Source of the DNA: Gemmatimonadales bacterium
GTDB taxonomy: Bacteria; Gemmatimonadota; Gemmatimonadetes; Gemmatimonadales; GWC2-71-9
Assembly: GCA_025929805.1 (NCBI GenBank)
Contig: JAICPP010000051.1
Span: 1-16,065, forward strand
Direction of reading: 5' to 3'
Length of the DNA: 16,065 nucleotides
Positions 1-6,933 of this stretch are shown one piece after another. The first letter of the stretch is position 1; the number at the start of each line of letters is the position of its first letter. A program made the translations under genes and the position numbers. The notes below the pieces were generated by a model. It did no database searches. It was given only the letters and a program-made list of their open reading frames with translations, and was not told the DNA's origin.

Positions 1-481
1 GACGCGCCGTCGACGTGCTTCCCCGGCGAAGCTGGGCCAGAGAGGCTTCGTACATCTGGTCGGCCGATGCCTGGGAGCTGGGGCCCGCCGGCCGTGCCGT
101 GTCACCCGGGGCAGTAGTCGCCAGCTGCTCGCCTCGGGCTTCCAGCTGGGTTCGGAGCTCCATCAGCCGCTGCTGGCTCTGTCCAGTCAGCTCCTGCAGC
201 TGCACCAACTGCTGCTGAATGTTGTACAGATCGCTGGCGATGTCTCCCCGAAGCTGGCCCACTGCTCTGCGGCTAGTGGTCAGCGAGTCCATGACGCGCT
301 GCTGCACCCGGATCAGCTCGGTGAGCTGGGCCGCCCGGGCGGAATCCCGCCGGGCCGTTTCGGCCTTGAACAGCGCAATGTCATCCTGCACCCGCTGCAC
401 ATCGCTTTTCGTGACACAGCCGGCCAGCGTGGTGAGCAAGCCTGCGCCGAGCCATGCCCGCAGGCGGGACGAATGTCTCAC
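1..481 (-). CDS. cpoB: Tol-Pal cell division coordinator CpoB (YbgF), 3' end cut by window edge
   Basis: Only the first 160 codons are present; the gene runs off the left edge. The start is a GTG at 481..479 that overlaps the pal stop as GTGA, so translation is probably coupled to pal. The first 21 residues form a lipoprotein-type signal (RHSSRLRAWLGAGLLTTLAGC) with lipobox LAG-C and predicted lipidated Cys22. Residues about 25-115 are Gln/Glu/Arg/Leu-rich and heptad-like, matching the trimerising coiled coil of the family. Near the end, ADQMYEASLAQLRRG resembles the opening helix of the TPR domain, which lies outside the window. In characterised bacteria CpoB is periplasmic and coordinates peptidoglycan synthesis with Tol-driven outer-membrane constriction. 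A lipobox is unusual compared with the soluble E. coli protein, though lipoprotein versions would fit a GC-rich diderm. Family call rests on coiled coil, TPR start and position after pal. Confidence 0.82.
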   Translation of the reverse strand, partial: MRHSSRLRAWLGAGLLTTLAGCVTKSDVQRVQDDIALFKAETARRDSARAAQLTELIRVQQRVMDSLTTSRRAVGQLRGDIASDLYNIQQQLVQLQELTGQSQQRLMELRTQLEARGEQLATTAPGDTARPAGPSSQASADQMYEASLAQLRRGSTSTAR

Positions 482-1053
482 TGGGGCGCGGTCAGGTTGT
501 CGCCCCCGGCCGTGACCTCGAACTCGTCACGGCGGTTCTGGGCGAACGCGGTCTCATCGGTGCCTGGATTCAACGGCCGCTCCTCTCCGTAAGAGACGAC
601 TTCCAGGCGGGAGCCTTCGATACCCTTGTTCTCCAGGTACCGCTTGGCGGCTGCCGCGCGCCGGTTCCCTAAAGCAAGGTTGTACTCGTCGGACCCCCGC
701 TCGTCGGCATGACCCGAAATCCGGATCCGCACGCCGGGGTTGGCGAGCAGGATTGCCGCCTTGCGATCCAGGGTTGCCTGGTCGGCCTGACGGACCACCG
801 CCTGGTCGTAATCAAAGTTGATCATCGCGGTCAGGTCCGCCGAAATCGCCCGGGCCCGCTCGGCGGCCTCTCTCGCCATCCGCTCCCGCTCCAGGCGCTC
901 CCGTTCTGCGCTGTCATCCACCGGCTCGGGCGCCGGGGGCGGGGCGGGAGCTGGCGTCGGCTCGGGCGCAGGCTCCTCCGGAGCGGACCTTCCCCCGCAG
1001 GCAACGGCAAATGCGGCGGCGGTCAAGAGCATCAGCAGAGACGGTGCACGCAT
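478..1053 (-). CDS. pal: Peptidoglycan-associated lipoprotein Pal
   Basis: Outer-membrane lipoprotein that binds peptidoglycan through an OmpA-like domain and is released or positioned by TolB and TolA. The chosen start (ATG 1053..1051) gives 191 residues and has GGAG five bases upstream (1062..1059); the adjacent in-frame ATG at 1056 is possible, but its spacer would be only two bases. A longer frame back to 1254 runs into tolB and is not credible. Signal peptide residues 1-18 end FAVA before Cys19. A Pro/Ala/Glu-rich linker (about 20-46) and a charged helix (about 48-75) precede the OmpA domain (about 80-185). Hallmarks seen: INFDYD, GHADERGSDEYNLALGNRRA (with the Asp and Arg that contact diaminopimelate in the family), SYGEERP and AQNRRDEF. 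It sits 13 bases after tolB and overlaps cpoB by GTGA. Confidence 0.96.
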   Translation of the reverse strand: MRAPSLLMLLTAAAFAVACGGRSAPEEPAPEPTPAPAPPPAPEPVDDSAERERLERERMAREAAERARAISADLTAMINFDYDQAVVRQADQATLDRKAAILLANPGVRIRISGHADERGSDEYNLALGNRRAAAAKRYLENKGIEGSRLEVVSYGEERPLNPGTDETAFAQNRRDEFEVTAGGDNLTAPQ

Positions 1054-1066
1054 CATCACTCCGAGA

Positions 1067-2398
1067 TCATGGGTTGAGAACGGGAGTGGTGCGCCCGAGG
1101 CGGCGCGACCACGACGGAAGTCGGGCGGCGCCTGGAGTACCCAGTTGCCGAACCCGGCCAGTTTCGACATCGACGATCCAGATCTGGCGGCGACCGCTGC
1201 GGTCGGAGATAAACGCGACATGCCGGCCATCCGGGGCCCAGGTCGGATCTTCATTCCGACCCGAAGACGTCAACTGACGGACCCGCCGGGCCACGACGTC
1301 GACCAGGAATATCTGGGGACTATTGGAGACCTCACGATGGAATACCACACTGGCCCCGTCCGGTGACCAGTCGGGAGCATTGGTGCTCCCAGTGGCGCCG
1401 TAGTCAAAAGGCGCCAGCAGCTCCTGGTCGGTTCCGTTCGCTGCCATCACATACAGCTGAGGCGGTCCGGCTCGCGTCGAGATGAACGCGATGCGCCGCC
1501 CGTCTGGTGAAAACGTTGGGCTTAAGTTGTCCGCGAAGCGTCCCACGGTCAAGCGTTGCGCGCAACACCGTTCAATCACATTTGCGGTGTAGATGTCGGT
1601 GCCGCGCTCATCGGAGTGAGCGAAGGCCAGGGTCCGCCCGTCGGGGGAAAAGGTCGGGGTGATATTGAGAGCCGTCTGGGATCCCGGCACGACAAAGCTG
1701 GCACCTCCCGAGAGGGTTTGCACCACGATGCCGCCTCGGCCTTGACCCAGCTGGGTATACGCCAGCCGCTGACCATCGGGCGACCAGGCGGGAGAAAGCG
1801 CGGTCTGACCCGCGGGGGTGAGCGGTATCAGATCATGGCCATCACTGTCGACTCGATACACCCGGCCACCGGACACGAACAGGAGCCGGCTGGCGGCAGC
1901 CCCGGGCACGCCGCTGGCCCAACGCGCCACCTCATCAGCCAGCCGATGCACCTCCAGCCGGAACTCCGCACTGGCGCTGGAGGGCAGCGTCACTGCCTTC
2001 TGACTTTGCAGCTTTCCTTCACTCAAGTCGTGCAGCCGGGCAGTCACCCCGCCGGATCCCTCGACCAGCTCAACAGCGAACTGCGCCCCGAGACTCTTGT
2101 AGAGCTGGTAATTGACGCCGCTCGTACCCGGCTCGGTGGAGCCACGGTCGGCGGTGGATCCGCTGGGCAGATCAGCCACCGTGATCATCTCAAAGCGATC
2201 GGTGAAATCCAGATCCCGGCGCACCATGGCGCGCACCGAGTCGATGCCGGTGCCGGGCACCACAACGAGGCCGGGACGCATGCCCGGGGTATAGTCCACT
2301 CCGATCCGAACACCGTCCCGGACCTGAGAGGTGTCCTGCGCCATCACGGAGCTCCCGAGCAGTGCAATGGCAAGGGTCAGGAGGGTTGTTCTGGTCAT
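1067..2398 (-). CDS. tolB: Tol-Pal system periplasmic beta-propeller protein TolB
   Basis: Periplasmic TolB links Pal to TolA and helps recruit Pal at the division site. The 443-residue product has a clear signal peptide (residues 1-20, cleavage predicted VMA-QD). Residues about 25-165 form the N-terminal alpha/beta domain, with typical text such as RRDLDFTDRFEM and NYQLYKSLGAQFAVE. Residues 170-435 form the beta-propeller, with five blade motifs: WSPDG (205-209), FSPDG (250-254), FSPDG (296-300), WSPDG (344-348) and WAPDG (387-391). Length matches the usual 420-450. The ATG overlaps the tolA stop as ATGA and there is no good separate ribosome site, so translation is likely coupled. An adjacent cysteine pair (Cys278-Cys279) lies in a propeller loop, which is unusual in an exported protein. 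Confidence is high from repeats plus operon position. Confidence 0.95.
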   Translation of the reverse strand: MTRTTLLTLAIALLGSSVMAQDTSQVRDGVRIGVDYTPGMRPGLVVVPGTGIDSVRAMVRRDLDFTDRFEMITVADLPSGSTADRGSTEPGTSGVNYQLYKSLGAQFAVELVEGSGGVTARLHDLSEGKLQSQKAVTLPSSASAEFRLEVHRLADEVARWASGVPGAAASRLLFVSGGRVYRVDSDGHDLIPLTPAGQTALSPAWSPDGQRLAYTQLGQGRGGIVVQTLSGGASFVVPGSQTALNITPTFSPDGRTLAFAHSDERGTDIYTANVIERCCAQRLTVGRFADNLSPTFSPDGRRIAFISTRAGPPQLYVMAANGTDQELLAPFDYGATGSTNAPDWSPDGASVVFHREVSNSPQIFLVDVVARRVRQLTSSGRNEDPTWAPDGRHVAFISDRSGRRQIWIVDVETGRVRQLGTPGAARLPSWSRRLGRTTPVLNP

Positions 2399-3087
2399 TG
2401 TGTAGGCTTGAAATAAAAGCTGACCGGCAGCACATCTGCATCCCAGCCGTCGGGCAGCGGACCGAACGCGCGATTGTTGCCCGCGGCTTCGATGGCTCCC
2501 TGCGCATCCAGGTCGAACGCAAAGCTGCCGGAACGAGTCACAAATCGTATATCACGCACCGAACCATCCCTCAGTATGAGAAAGCTGATCTCGGCGAAGT
2601 TTCTCTGCTTGGCCGAGCCGCGGTCCCAGCGCTGGTAGATCTGAGTAACGATGTTTCGCAGGTACTCCGGATAGGGGAACGCAAGCCCGGGAGTCTTGAT
2701 GGTTGCGACATCGGTCCCGGTACTGGGGGTCTCCCCCGGAGCAGGAGTCGCCGGCGACGTGGTCTTGGGAGGTGGCTCCTTCTTTTCCTCGGTTGGGGGC
2801 GGAGGTTTGGGTTTGGGCGGCGCCGGCGCCTTGGTCGGCTTCGGCGGTGCCGGCTTCACCGGCGCTGGTTTTTCCTCCGGCGGTGGCGTCGGCAATGCTT
2901 CTCGTGCCAAGCGCTTCTGGGTGGGTGCCGGCGCGGCGACCAGGTCAACGGCATACGAGGGGGGAGATGCCTTACTGGGCTTGACCGTCGTGACGAGGAA
3001 GCTGGCGACGGCCGCATGTACCAGGATGGTTCCGACCAGTCCGGCCGCCCGCCCCGGCGGCTCGCGTTCGGAACTCCGAATCTTCAC
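2395..3087 (-). CDS. tolA: TolA/TonB-like energy transducer of the Tol-Pal system
   Basis: A 230-residue inner-membrane protein with the TolA/TonB layout: short cytoplasmic N-terminus, one membrane segment (about 14-34), a long Pro/Lys/Ala-rich stretch that can span the periplasm (about 52-122) and a C-terminal globular domain (about 137-228). The C-domain starts FPYPEYLRNIVTQIYQRW and continues with SVRDIRFVTRSGS and LPVSFYF, as in TonB/TolA C-domains. It lacks the long Ala/Lys/Glu helix of enterobacterial TolA, so database software may call it TonB. Its place between tolR and tolB argues that it serves Tol-Pal, passing the TolQR proton-driven motion to TolB-Pal. The start is GTG at 3087..3085, overlapping the tolR stop (GTGA), with AGGA nine bases upstream. 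No SHLS motif of classical TolA is visible; the membrane helix is 'VGTILVHAAVASFLVTT'. Confidence 0.85.
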   Translation of the reverse strand: MKIRSSEREPPGRAAGLVGTILVHAAVASFLVTTVKPSKASPPSYAVDLVAAPAPTQKRLAREALPTPPPEEKPAPVKPAPPKPTKAPAPPKPKPPPPTEEKKEPPPKTTSPATPAPGETPSTGTDVATIKTPGLAFPYPEYLRNIVTQIYQRWDRGSAKQRNFAEISFLILRDGSVRDIRFVTRSGSFAFDLDAQGAIEAAGNNRAFGPLPDGWDADVLPVSFYFKPTQ

Positions 3088-3515
3088 GGCGATTCTTCCT
3101 CGGCGGCCACGAGTCCGACGTTCTGTACGCCGGCCGTGCGGATCACCGCAAGGACGCGTACGACCTGGCCGTAGGGCACCCGGGTGTCCGCCTGCAGATA
3201 CACGCCGTTGGGTTTGCGGGTTGCCACGAGGGAGCGGAAGGTCACCCTGAAATCGGTGTAGGACACCGGCGTTTGATCAATGAAGATCCGACCATCTCGA
3301 TTCACCGTCACCACCATGCCCTCTCTTGGGGAGAGGGGCCGAGCCTGGGCACGAGGCAGCTCGACATCGACCCCGCCTTGCATGATTGGTGCCGTGATCA
3401 TGAATGTAATCAACAGAACCAGCATGACGTCGACCAAGGCCGTGACATTCACATCCGCCATGAGCGGAAGCTCCCCCCGCTGGCTCCCCAGCCCGCCACC
3501 CAATCCTGCTGCCAT
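3084..3515 (-). CDS. tolR: Biopolymer transport protein TolR (ExbD family)
   Basis: A 143-residue protein of standard ExbD/TolR length and order: a short cytoplasmic tail (GELPLMADVNVTALVD), one membrane helix (about 27-46) and a periplasmic domain. Asp29 in VDVMLVLLITFMI corresponds to the conserved membrane aspartate that carries protons in this family. The periplasmic part contains VELPRA, VTVNRDGRIFID, VYLQADTRVPYGQVVRVL and NVGLVA, all typical. It forms the rotor-stator complex with TolQ that energises TolA. The ATG (3515..3513) shares one base with the tolQ stop (TAATG); GGAGG lies about ten bases upstream, inside the tolQ coding end. The gene then overlaps tolA by GTGA. The TolR rather than ExbD label comes from the tol gene context. 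Confidence 0.93.
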   Translation of the reverse strand: MAAGLGGGLGSQRGELPLMADVNVTALVDVMLVLLITFMITAPIMQGGVDVELPRAQARPLSPREGMVVTVNRDGRIFIDQTPVSYTDFRVTFRSLVATRKPNGVYLQADTRVPYGQVVRVLAVIRTAGVQNVGLVAAEEESP

Positions 3516-4228
3516 TATACGAGACCCTCCCGGGCCATGGTGCCGATCAGCTCGTTGGCGAACCCTTCCAACTCGCCGGCGAAGAGCCGGACCCGATTGA
3601 CATAGATGTTGTAGGCAATGACAGCCGGAATGGCGGCAAGCAGCCCGCTGGCGGTGGCCACCAGCGCCTCAGCGACGCCGGGTGCTACCGCGGAGAGATT
3701 TCCCGAGCCCTTTGAGGCGATTCCTATGAAGGCGCTCATGATGCCGAAGACGGTGCCGGTAAGACCCAGCAGGGGACTTACCGAGCCGATGGTAGCAAGC
3801 CAGGGTATGTAGTGGCCCAGCAGATCCCGTTCGGCTGCCACCTCCTTGCCCAACACCATTTTCAAAGCTTCCAGCTGCGTCATCGTGAGGGAGCTGCGAT
3901 CGGCGCCCCGTTCGTCCCGCAGCGCGCCGGGGCGAAGCTCTGAATAGAAGGTGACCGCTTCGCGGAACAGTCGGTTGTACGGTGACGGCGGCAGCTTCAT
4001 GACGGCGTGATACGCATCCTTCAGCCGGGTAGTTCGCTCCATCTCGTTAAAGAAGCGATCGGCCTGGCGATTGAGCTTACGGAATTGCCACCACTTGAGA
4101 ATGATGATGAACCAGGAAATGAGCGAGAACAGTCCAGTGACTACCAGAACGATCTTGGTCTCCGGGCTCGAGGCTGCGATCAGCTCGAAGGGTGACTGCG
4201 GGATCGCGCCGGCCGCTTGCTGGATCAC
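3515..4228 (-). CDS. tolQ: Proton channel subunit TolQ (MotA/TolQ/ExbB family)
   Basis: Inner-membrane proton-channel subunit that, with TolR, drives TolA. I place the start at GTG 4228..4226, which overlaps the epimerase stop as GTGA and has GGAGG (4237..4233) four bases upstream; this gives 237 residues, the usual size. An ATG at 4297 is in frame but would overlap the epimerase by about 70 bases and adds a non-family extension. Three membrane segments are visible: about 25-45, 142-170 and 184-210. Conserved text includes GLTGTVFGIMSAF in the second and EALVATASGLLAAIPAVIAYN in the third; the Thr/Ala-rich faces form the channel around TolR in known structures. The cytoplasmic loop (about 50-140) holds helices such as TMTQLEALKMVLGKEV. 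It heads the tol genes proper, with only the epimerase before it. Confidence 0.94.
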   Translation of the reverse strand: MIQQAAGAIPQSPFELIAASSPETKIVLVVTGLFSLISWFIIILKWWQFRKLNRQADRFFNEMERTTRLKDAYHAVMKLPPSPYNRLFREAVTFYSELRPGALRDERGADRSSLTMTQLEALKMVLGKEVAAERDLLGHYIPWLATIGSVSPLLGLTGTVFGIMSAFIGIASKGSGNLSAVAPGVAEALVATASGLLAAIPAVIAYNIYVNRVRLFAGELEGFANELIGTMAREGLV

Positions 4229-5175
4229 CTGGCCTCCGTCTTGAACCAGTCCACCAGCTCTCGCAAACCATCCTCGAATACATAATCCGGTTTCCACCCC
4301 AGCACCTTCTTCGCCTTGCTCACGTCCAGCGCGCTGCGAAACAACTCACCAGGTCTGGATGGGGCAAACTCCAGCTTGGGCTTCTGTCCCATCACCTCAC
4401 CGACCGAAGCGGCCAGATCCAGCACATTTCGCTGCCGGGACGTGGCAATGTTGAAGGCTGGGTCATCCAGGTCCTGTCCGGTTGGAGCCGGTACCGTGCT
4501 GGCCAGCACGTTGGCCCGGGCGACGTCCTTGACGAAGACGTAATCCCGAGTCTGGCGCCCATCCCCGAACACAGTGAGAGGCTCCCCGGCCAGCAGTCGG
4601 GAGACGAAGATCGACACGACGCCAGCCTCGGACTTGGGATCCTGCCGAGGGCCGAACACGTTGGCGTAGCGCATGGCGATTCCTTCGAAGCCCCGGAGTA
4701 GCGCCAGAGCCCGCAGGTAGTACTCACCGGCCAGCTTGCTCACTCCATAAGGGGAAACCGGCAACTTGGGCGCCGTTTCCGGGGTGGGGATGACATCCGG
4801 ATCGCCGTACACGACCCCCCCGCTGCTCGCAAAGACGAAACGCCGGACGCCACCCTCTCCCGCGCCTTCGAGCAGGTTGAGCAGACCCACCACGTTGATC
4901 TCGCTGTCGAACGCGGGTCGGTCCACGGAAACCCGGACATCGATCTGCGCCGCGTGATGATTGACTACATCGAAGCGTCCCGTGGCTATCGTCTTTCGGG
5001 CTTCGGCAGACCGGATGTCGGCGCGAACCAAGCGGACGTCTTTGGGAACATTCTTCTCCTTCCCTCGGGAAAGATCGTCCAGCACCACTACCTCCCACCC
5101 GCCTCGGAGATAGGCCTCCGCGAGATGAGATCCGATGAAGCCGGCACCTCCAGTCACCAATACCCTGCCACTCAT
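4225..5175 (-). CDS. NAD-dependent epimerase/dehydratase (extended SDR, UDP-glucose 4-epimerase-like)
   Basis: A 316-residue extended short-chain dehydrogenase. The start at ATG 5175..5173 has GGAG six bases upstream; an ATG at 5193 adds six residues and has a poorer site. The Rossmann motif GGAGFIGS occupies residues 9-16. VLDDLSRG follows the second strand, FASSGGVVYG (115-124) supplies the catalytic Ser, and SPYGVSK carries the Tyr143-x3-Lys147 pair. Later markers are MRYANVFGPRQDP, TVFGDGRQTRDYVFVKDVARA and RPGELFRSALDVSKAKKVLGW, the pattern of GalE-like UDP-sugar 4-epimerases. Substrate cannot be fixed from sequence: UDP-glucose, UDP-GlcNAc or a uronic form are all possible. It probably supplies activated sugars for surface polysaccharide. 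The stop overlaps the tolQ start (GTGA), making it the first gene of the tol cluster in this genome. Confidence 0.88.
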   Translation of the reverse strand: MSGRVLVTGGAGFIGSHLAEAYLRGGWEVVVLDDLSRGKEKNVPKDVRLVRADIRSAEARKTIATGRFDVVNHHAAQIDVRVSVDRPAFDSEINVVGLLNLLEGAGEGGVRRFVFASSGGVVYGDPDVIPTPETAPKLPVSPYGVSKLAGEYYLRALALLRGFEGIAMRYANVFGPRQDPKSEAGVVSIFVSRLLAGEPLTVFGDGRQTRDYVFVKDVARANVLASTVPAPTGQDLDDPAFNIATSRQRNVLDLAASVGEVMGQKPKLEFAPSRPGELFRSALDVSKAKKVLGWKPDYVFEDGLRELVDWFKTEAR

Positions 5176-5232
5176 CCGCGTCTCCACATTCAAATCCCCA
5201 GGTCACCGAGGTAGCCATCCTGAGCGCCTCGC

Positions 5233-5260
5233 AATATAGAAGCGGGTGGGGAGGAGGGAA
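5233..5260 (-). promoter_or_regulatory. Possible promoter for the epimerase-tol-pal operon
   Basis: On the minus strand, TATATT (5238..5233) makes a reasonable -10 element. A poor -35-like TTCCCT (5260..5255) lies 16 bases before it. Initiation near 5226 would leave a leader of about 50 bases with GGAG in front of the epimerase ATG. The position, downstream of the LysM terminator and just before the first gene, supports a promoter here; the -35 match is weak. Confidence 0.3.
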
Positions 5261-5272
5261 CCGGTGAAACCG

Positions 5273-5405
5273 GGTAGGCGGGTAGGCGGGCAGGCGGGTA
5301 AGCAGGTCGAGGGGCGGGCCGTGATAGATGATAACAAGAGGCCGAGATCTCAGACGAGGTCTCGGCCTCTTAAGTGACCCTCTTACCTGCTTACCCGCTT
5401 ACCCG
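5273..5405. repeat. Intergenic element of 8-bp G-rich units and inverted partners, flanking a terminator
   Basis: Left arm: successive 8-mers GGTAGGCG (5273), GGTAGGCG (5281), GGCAGGCG (5289), GGTAAGCA (5297) and a decayed unit to 5312. Right arm: CTTACCTG (5382), CTTACCCG (5390), CTTACCCG (5398), the reverse complement of the same unit. A perfect 14-bp pair, GCGGGTAAGCAGGT at 5294-5307 with its complement at 5385-5398, encloses the 12-bp terminator stem at 5336-5371. The right arm ends four bases from the stop codon of the LysM gene. A related arrangement lies behind ssb (6834-6931). The role is unknown; it could be an RNA 3'-end structure, a recombination-generated repeat or a miniature element. 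Confidence 0.7.
5336..5371 (-). terminator. Hairpin terminator downstream of the LysM gene
   Basis: A perfect 12-bp stem, AAGAGGCCGAGA (5336-5347) with TCTCGGCCTCTT (5360-5371), has a 12-base loop. On the minus strand it follows the LysM stop by about 40 bases, and the stem is followed by a weak T-run (TTGTTAT). It separates the LysM gene from the epimerase-tol operon. The stem is symmetrical enough to act on either strand, but no gene faces it from the left. Confidence 0.75.
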
Positions 5406-5408
5406 CCT

Positions 5409-6623
5409 TTACTGGGGCAGCTTGGCCACCTGCATGACGTCAGTGCCGGGCGGAATGTCAGGCGAGACCACGTTCAGCAGGAGCCCGGTGGCTGTGCGGT
5501 CGCGTACGTGCACGATCTGCATAGTGGCCATCAGCTCATTAACTCGAACCATGCCATCATCGTCACGATCGGGGCGCCGGCGTATTTCGAAAAGATCACC
5601 GGCTGCAACACCGTCTTCGCGTCCCTTGTCGATGAACACGACCATCTGCGGTTCCTTGAGCTCCTGGCGTCCTAGTCCGCCTATCAGCGAGCCCCGGACA
5701 CCGTCGGTAACCGGGACCGCACGGACCCGAGAACCTGGATTGAAGCTTTCCATCGGGAGGGTCCGTTGACCGTTCCGGATCGGTCCGTAGGTGGCGACGA
5801 TATCCGCCACATAGTGCCCGTCGAGCGCTTCGGTTATATGGGCCACACCGGTCGGGATGACCACGTGACCATAGGGCTCGAGCTCCTGTCCGAGTCGGAC
5901 AAGCAGCAGACTGTCTCCCACCTCATAGCTCGCGTCACGCGGCGCCTCCAGCGCAATGGAGGTGTACGGCAGTGCATTGGCTCGGCTGTTGACGGCCTTG
6001 ATCTGCTGCGGCGTCACTGGTCCGATGACCTTGCCATACGGCAGGCGCTGATTCTCGGTCAGGAAGCCGGAGGAATAGAACTCGATCCGGCGCAAAGGCC
6101 GGTATGGCTGGCGGGTGTATGCCTTGAGCACTTCGGAGACGGACCGGCGCTTGCGTTCGGGGAACAGCGGGCCCTGCTCTGTCTCTTGGCTTTCAGCGAG
6201 TGATGGCTGCTGGGGCCCCTGGGCCAACGCGTCAGTGGAATCGGTGCCCGCCCGAGCGCTGTCGGCCAGGAGCATGGTTGAATCGTCCGCGGCCGGTGGC
6301 ACCGGAGTATCCATGGTGGGGACCGACGCCACGTTCTCGGTAGGCGCAATGCGCAACACCTCTCCGGGATAGATCCAGTGAGGATCTTCCACCACGTCGG
6401 TATTCAGCCGGTAGATGCCAGGCCAGAGGAACGGATCCTTCAGGTAGAGTTGCGCCAGATCCCAGAGTGTGTCGCCCTTGCGGACCGTGTGGGTTTGCGG
6501 GAGCGGCTCCTGGGCCGCTGCTCCACCGGGCAACGCGGCCAGGGCCAGTGCAGCGCACCATCCCAGCATGTGCACCCGGCGAGGTGACGGCCGGCTCGGC
6601 TTGCGGGAACACTTACGGGACAT
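5409..6623 (-). CDS. Secreted LysM-domain protein, C-terminal function unknown
   Basis: A 404-residue exported protein. The start ATG 6623..6621 has GGGAG (6634..6630) six bases upstream; a longer frame to 6731 adds 36 residues without a ribosome site. After a basic N-terminus (SRKCSRKPSRPSPRRVH) comes a hydrophobic segment (19-37) with predicted cleavage AAA-QE near residue 37. Residues 44-92 form one LysM module: THTVRKGDTLWDLAQLYL, then DPFLWPGIY and DPHWIYPGEVLRI, so it should bind peptidoglycan. Residues about 95-180 are acidic, Ser/Gln-rich and probably disordered. The remaining 220 residues look like beta-rich domains that I cannot name; VGDSLLLVRLG and VFIDKGREDGVAAGDLFEIRRR resemble each other and may be a duplicated fold. 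No catalytic motif is seen, so it may be a wall-binding structural or assembly factor. It appears to be a single-gene unit ended by the hairpin at 5336-5371. Confidence 0.85.
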   Translation of the reverse strand: MSRKCSRKPSRPSPRRVHMLGWCAALALAALPGGAAAQEPLPQTHTVRKGDTLWDLAQLYLKDPFLWPGIYRLNTDVVEDPHWIYPGEVLRIAPTENVASVPTMDTPVPPAADDSTMLLADSARAGTDSTDALAQGPQQPSLAESQETEQGPLFPERKRRSVSEVLKAYTRQPYRPLRRIEFYSSGFLTENQRLPYGKVIGPVTPQQIKAVNSRANALPYTSIALEAPRDASYEVGDSLLLVRLGQELEPYGHVVIPTGVAHITEALDGHYVADIVATYGPIRNGQRTLPMESFNPGSRVRAVPVTDGVRGSLIGGLGRQELKEPQMVVFIDKGREDGVAAGDLFEIRRRPDRDDDGMVRVNELMATMQIVHVRDRTATGLLLNVVSPDIPPGTDVMQVAKLPQ

Positions 6624-6933
6624 TGGGATCTCCCAGCGGCGTCGCTGTCCTGGTGAATGGATCTGGAGACGGCAAACGGTAAAGCTTGGCTGGGAAGTCG
6701 CAAATTCAACGCCACTGCGGAGGTGCATCAAGGAAGGGGCGTAACCTGAGGATAGTACATGAGTTGACCCAGCCGACTTCCACCAGATTCACGATGCATG
6801 CGGTCTGGCGAACGGCGGGAGGAGTCGCAGTCAGCGGGTAGGCGGGGGGCTGGTAAGCCGTCTGGGCACAAGCACCCGCTTCGCCTCTCCTCCTCTGCGC
6901 CCTACCCGCCTCCCCGCGTACCCCGCTTACCGT
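6624..6933. other. Intergenic region between ssb and the LysM gene
   Basis: This 310-base gap has no credible gene. Next to the ssb stop it holds the G-rich repeat element (6834-6931). Nearer the LysM gene, minus-strand TACTAT (6757..6752) is a possible -10 hexamer giving a leader of about 120 bases, but no convincing -35 is seen. The ribosome site of the LysM gene is at its left end. The ssb side shows no classic hairpin followed by a T-run. Confidence 0.5.
6834..6931. repeat. Second G-rich intergenic repeat, interleaved inverted pairs behind ssb
   Basis: Plus-strand GCGGGTAGG (6834-6842) is the perfect reverse complement of CCTACCCGC (6901-6909), and GGTAAGC (6852-6858) that of GCTTACC (6925-6931). 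The two pairs are interleaved rather than nested, so both could form together only as a pseudoknot-like fold. The right end is two bases from the ssb stop codon. The units are the same GGTAGGCG/GGTAAGCG type as the element at 5273-5405, and the layout (G-rich left arm, C-rich right arm against a stop codon) is also the same. Confidence 0.55.

Noticed and set aside
1057..1254. Longer Pal reading frame starting at 1254
   Set aside because: It would cover the end of tolB and place a 66-residue tail ahead of an obvious lipoprotein signal peptide.
2700..2910. Low-complexity stretch that looks like a DNA tandem repeat
   Set aside because: It is the Pro/Lys-rich periplasmic linker of the TolA/TonB protein; codon repetition follows the protein composition.
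2362..3250. Plus-strand Arg/Gly-rich frames opposite tolA
   Set aside because: They are mirror images of the proline-rich coding region (CCG/CCC read backwards) and carry no domain.
4229..4297. Longer TolQ start at ATG 4297
   Set aside because: It lies inside the epimerase coding end, lacks a ribosome site, and adds residues not typical of the family; GTG 4228 has GGAGG and a GTGA overlap.
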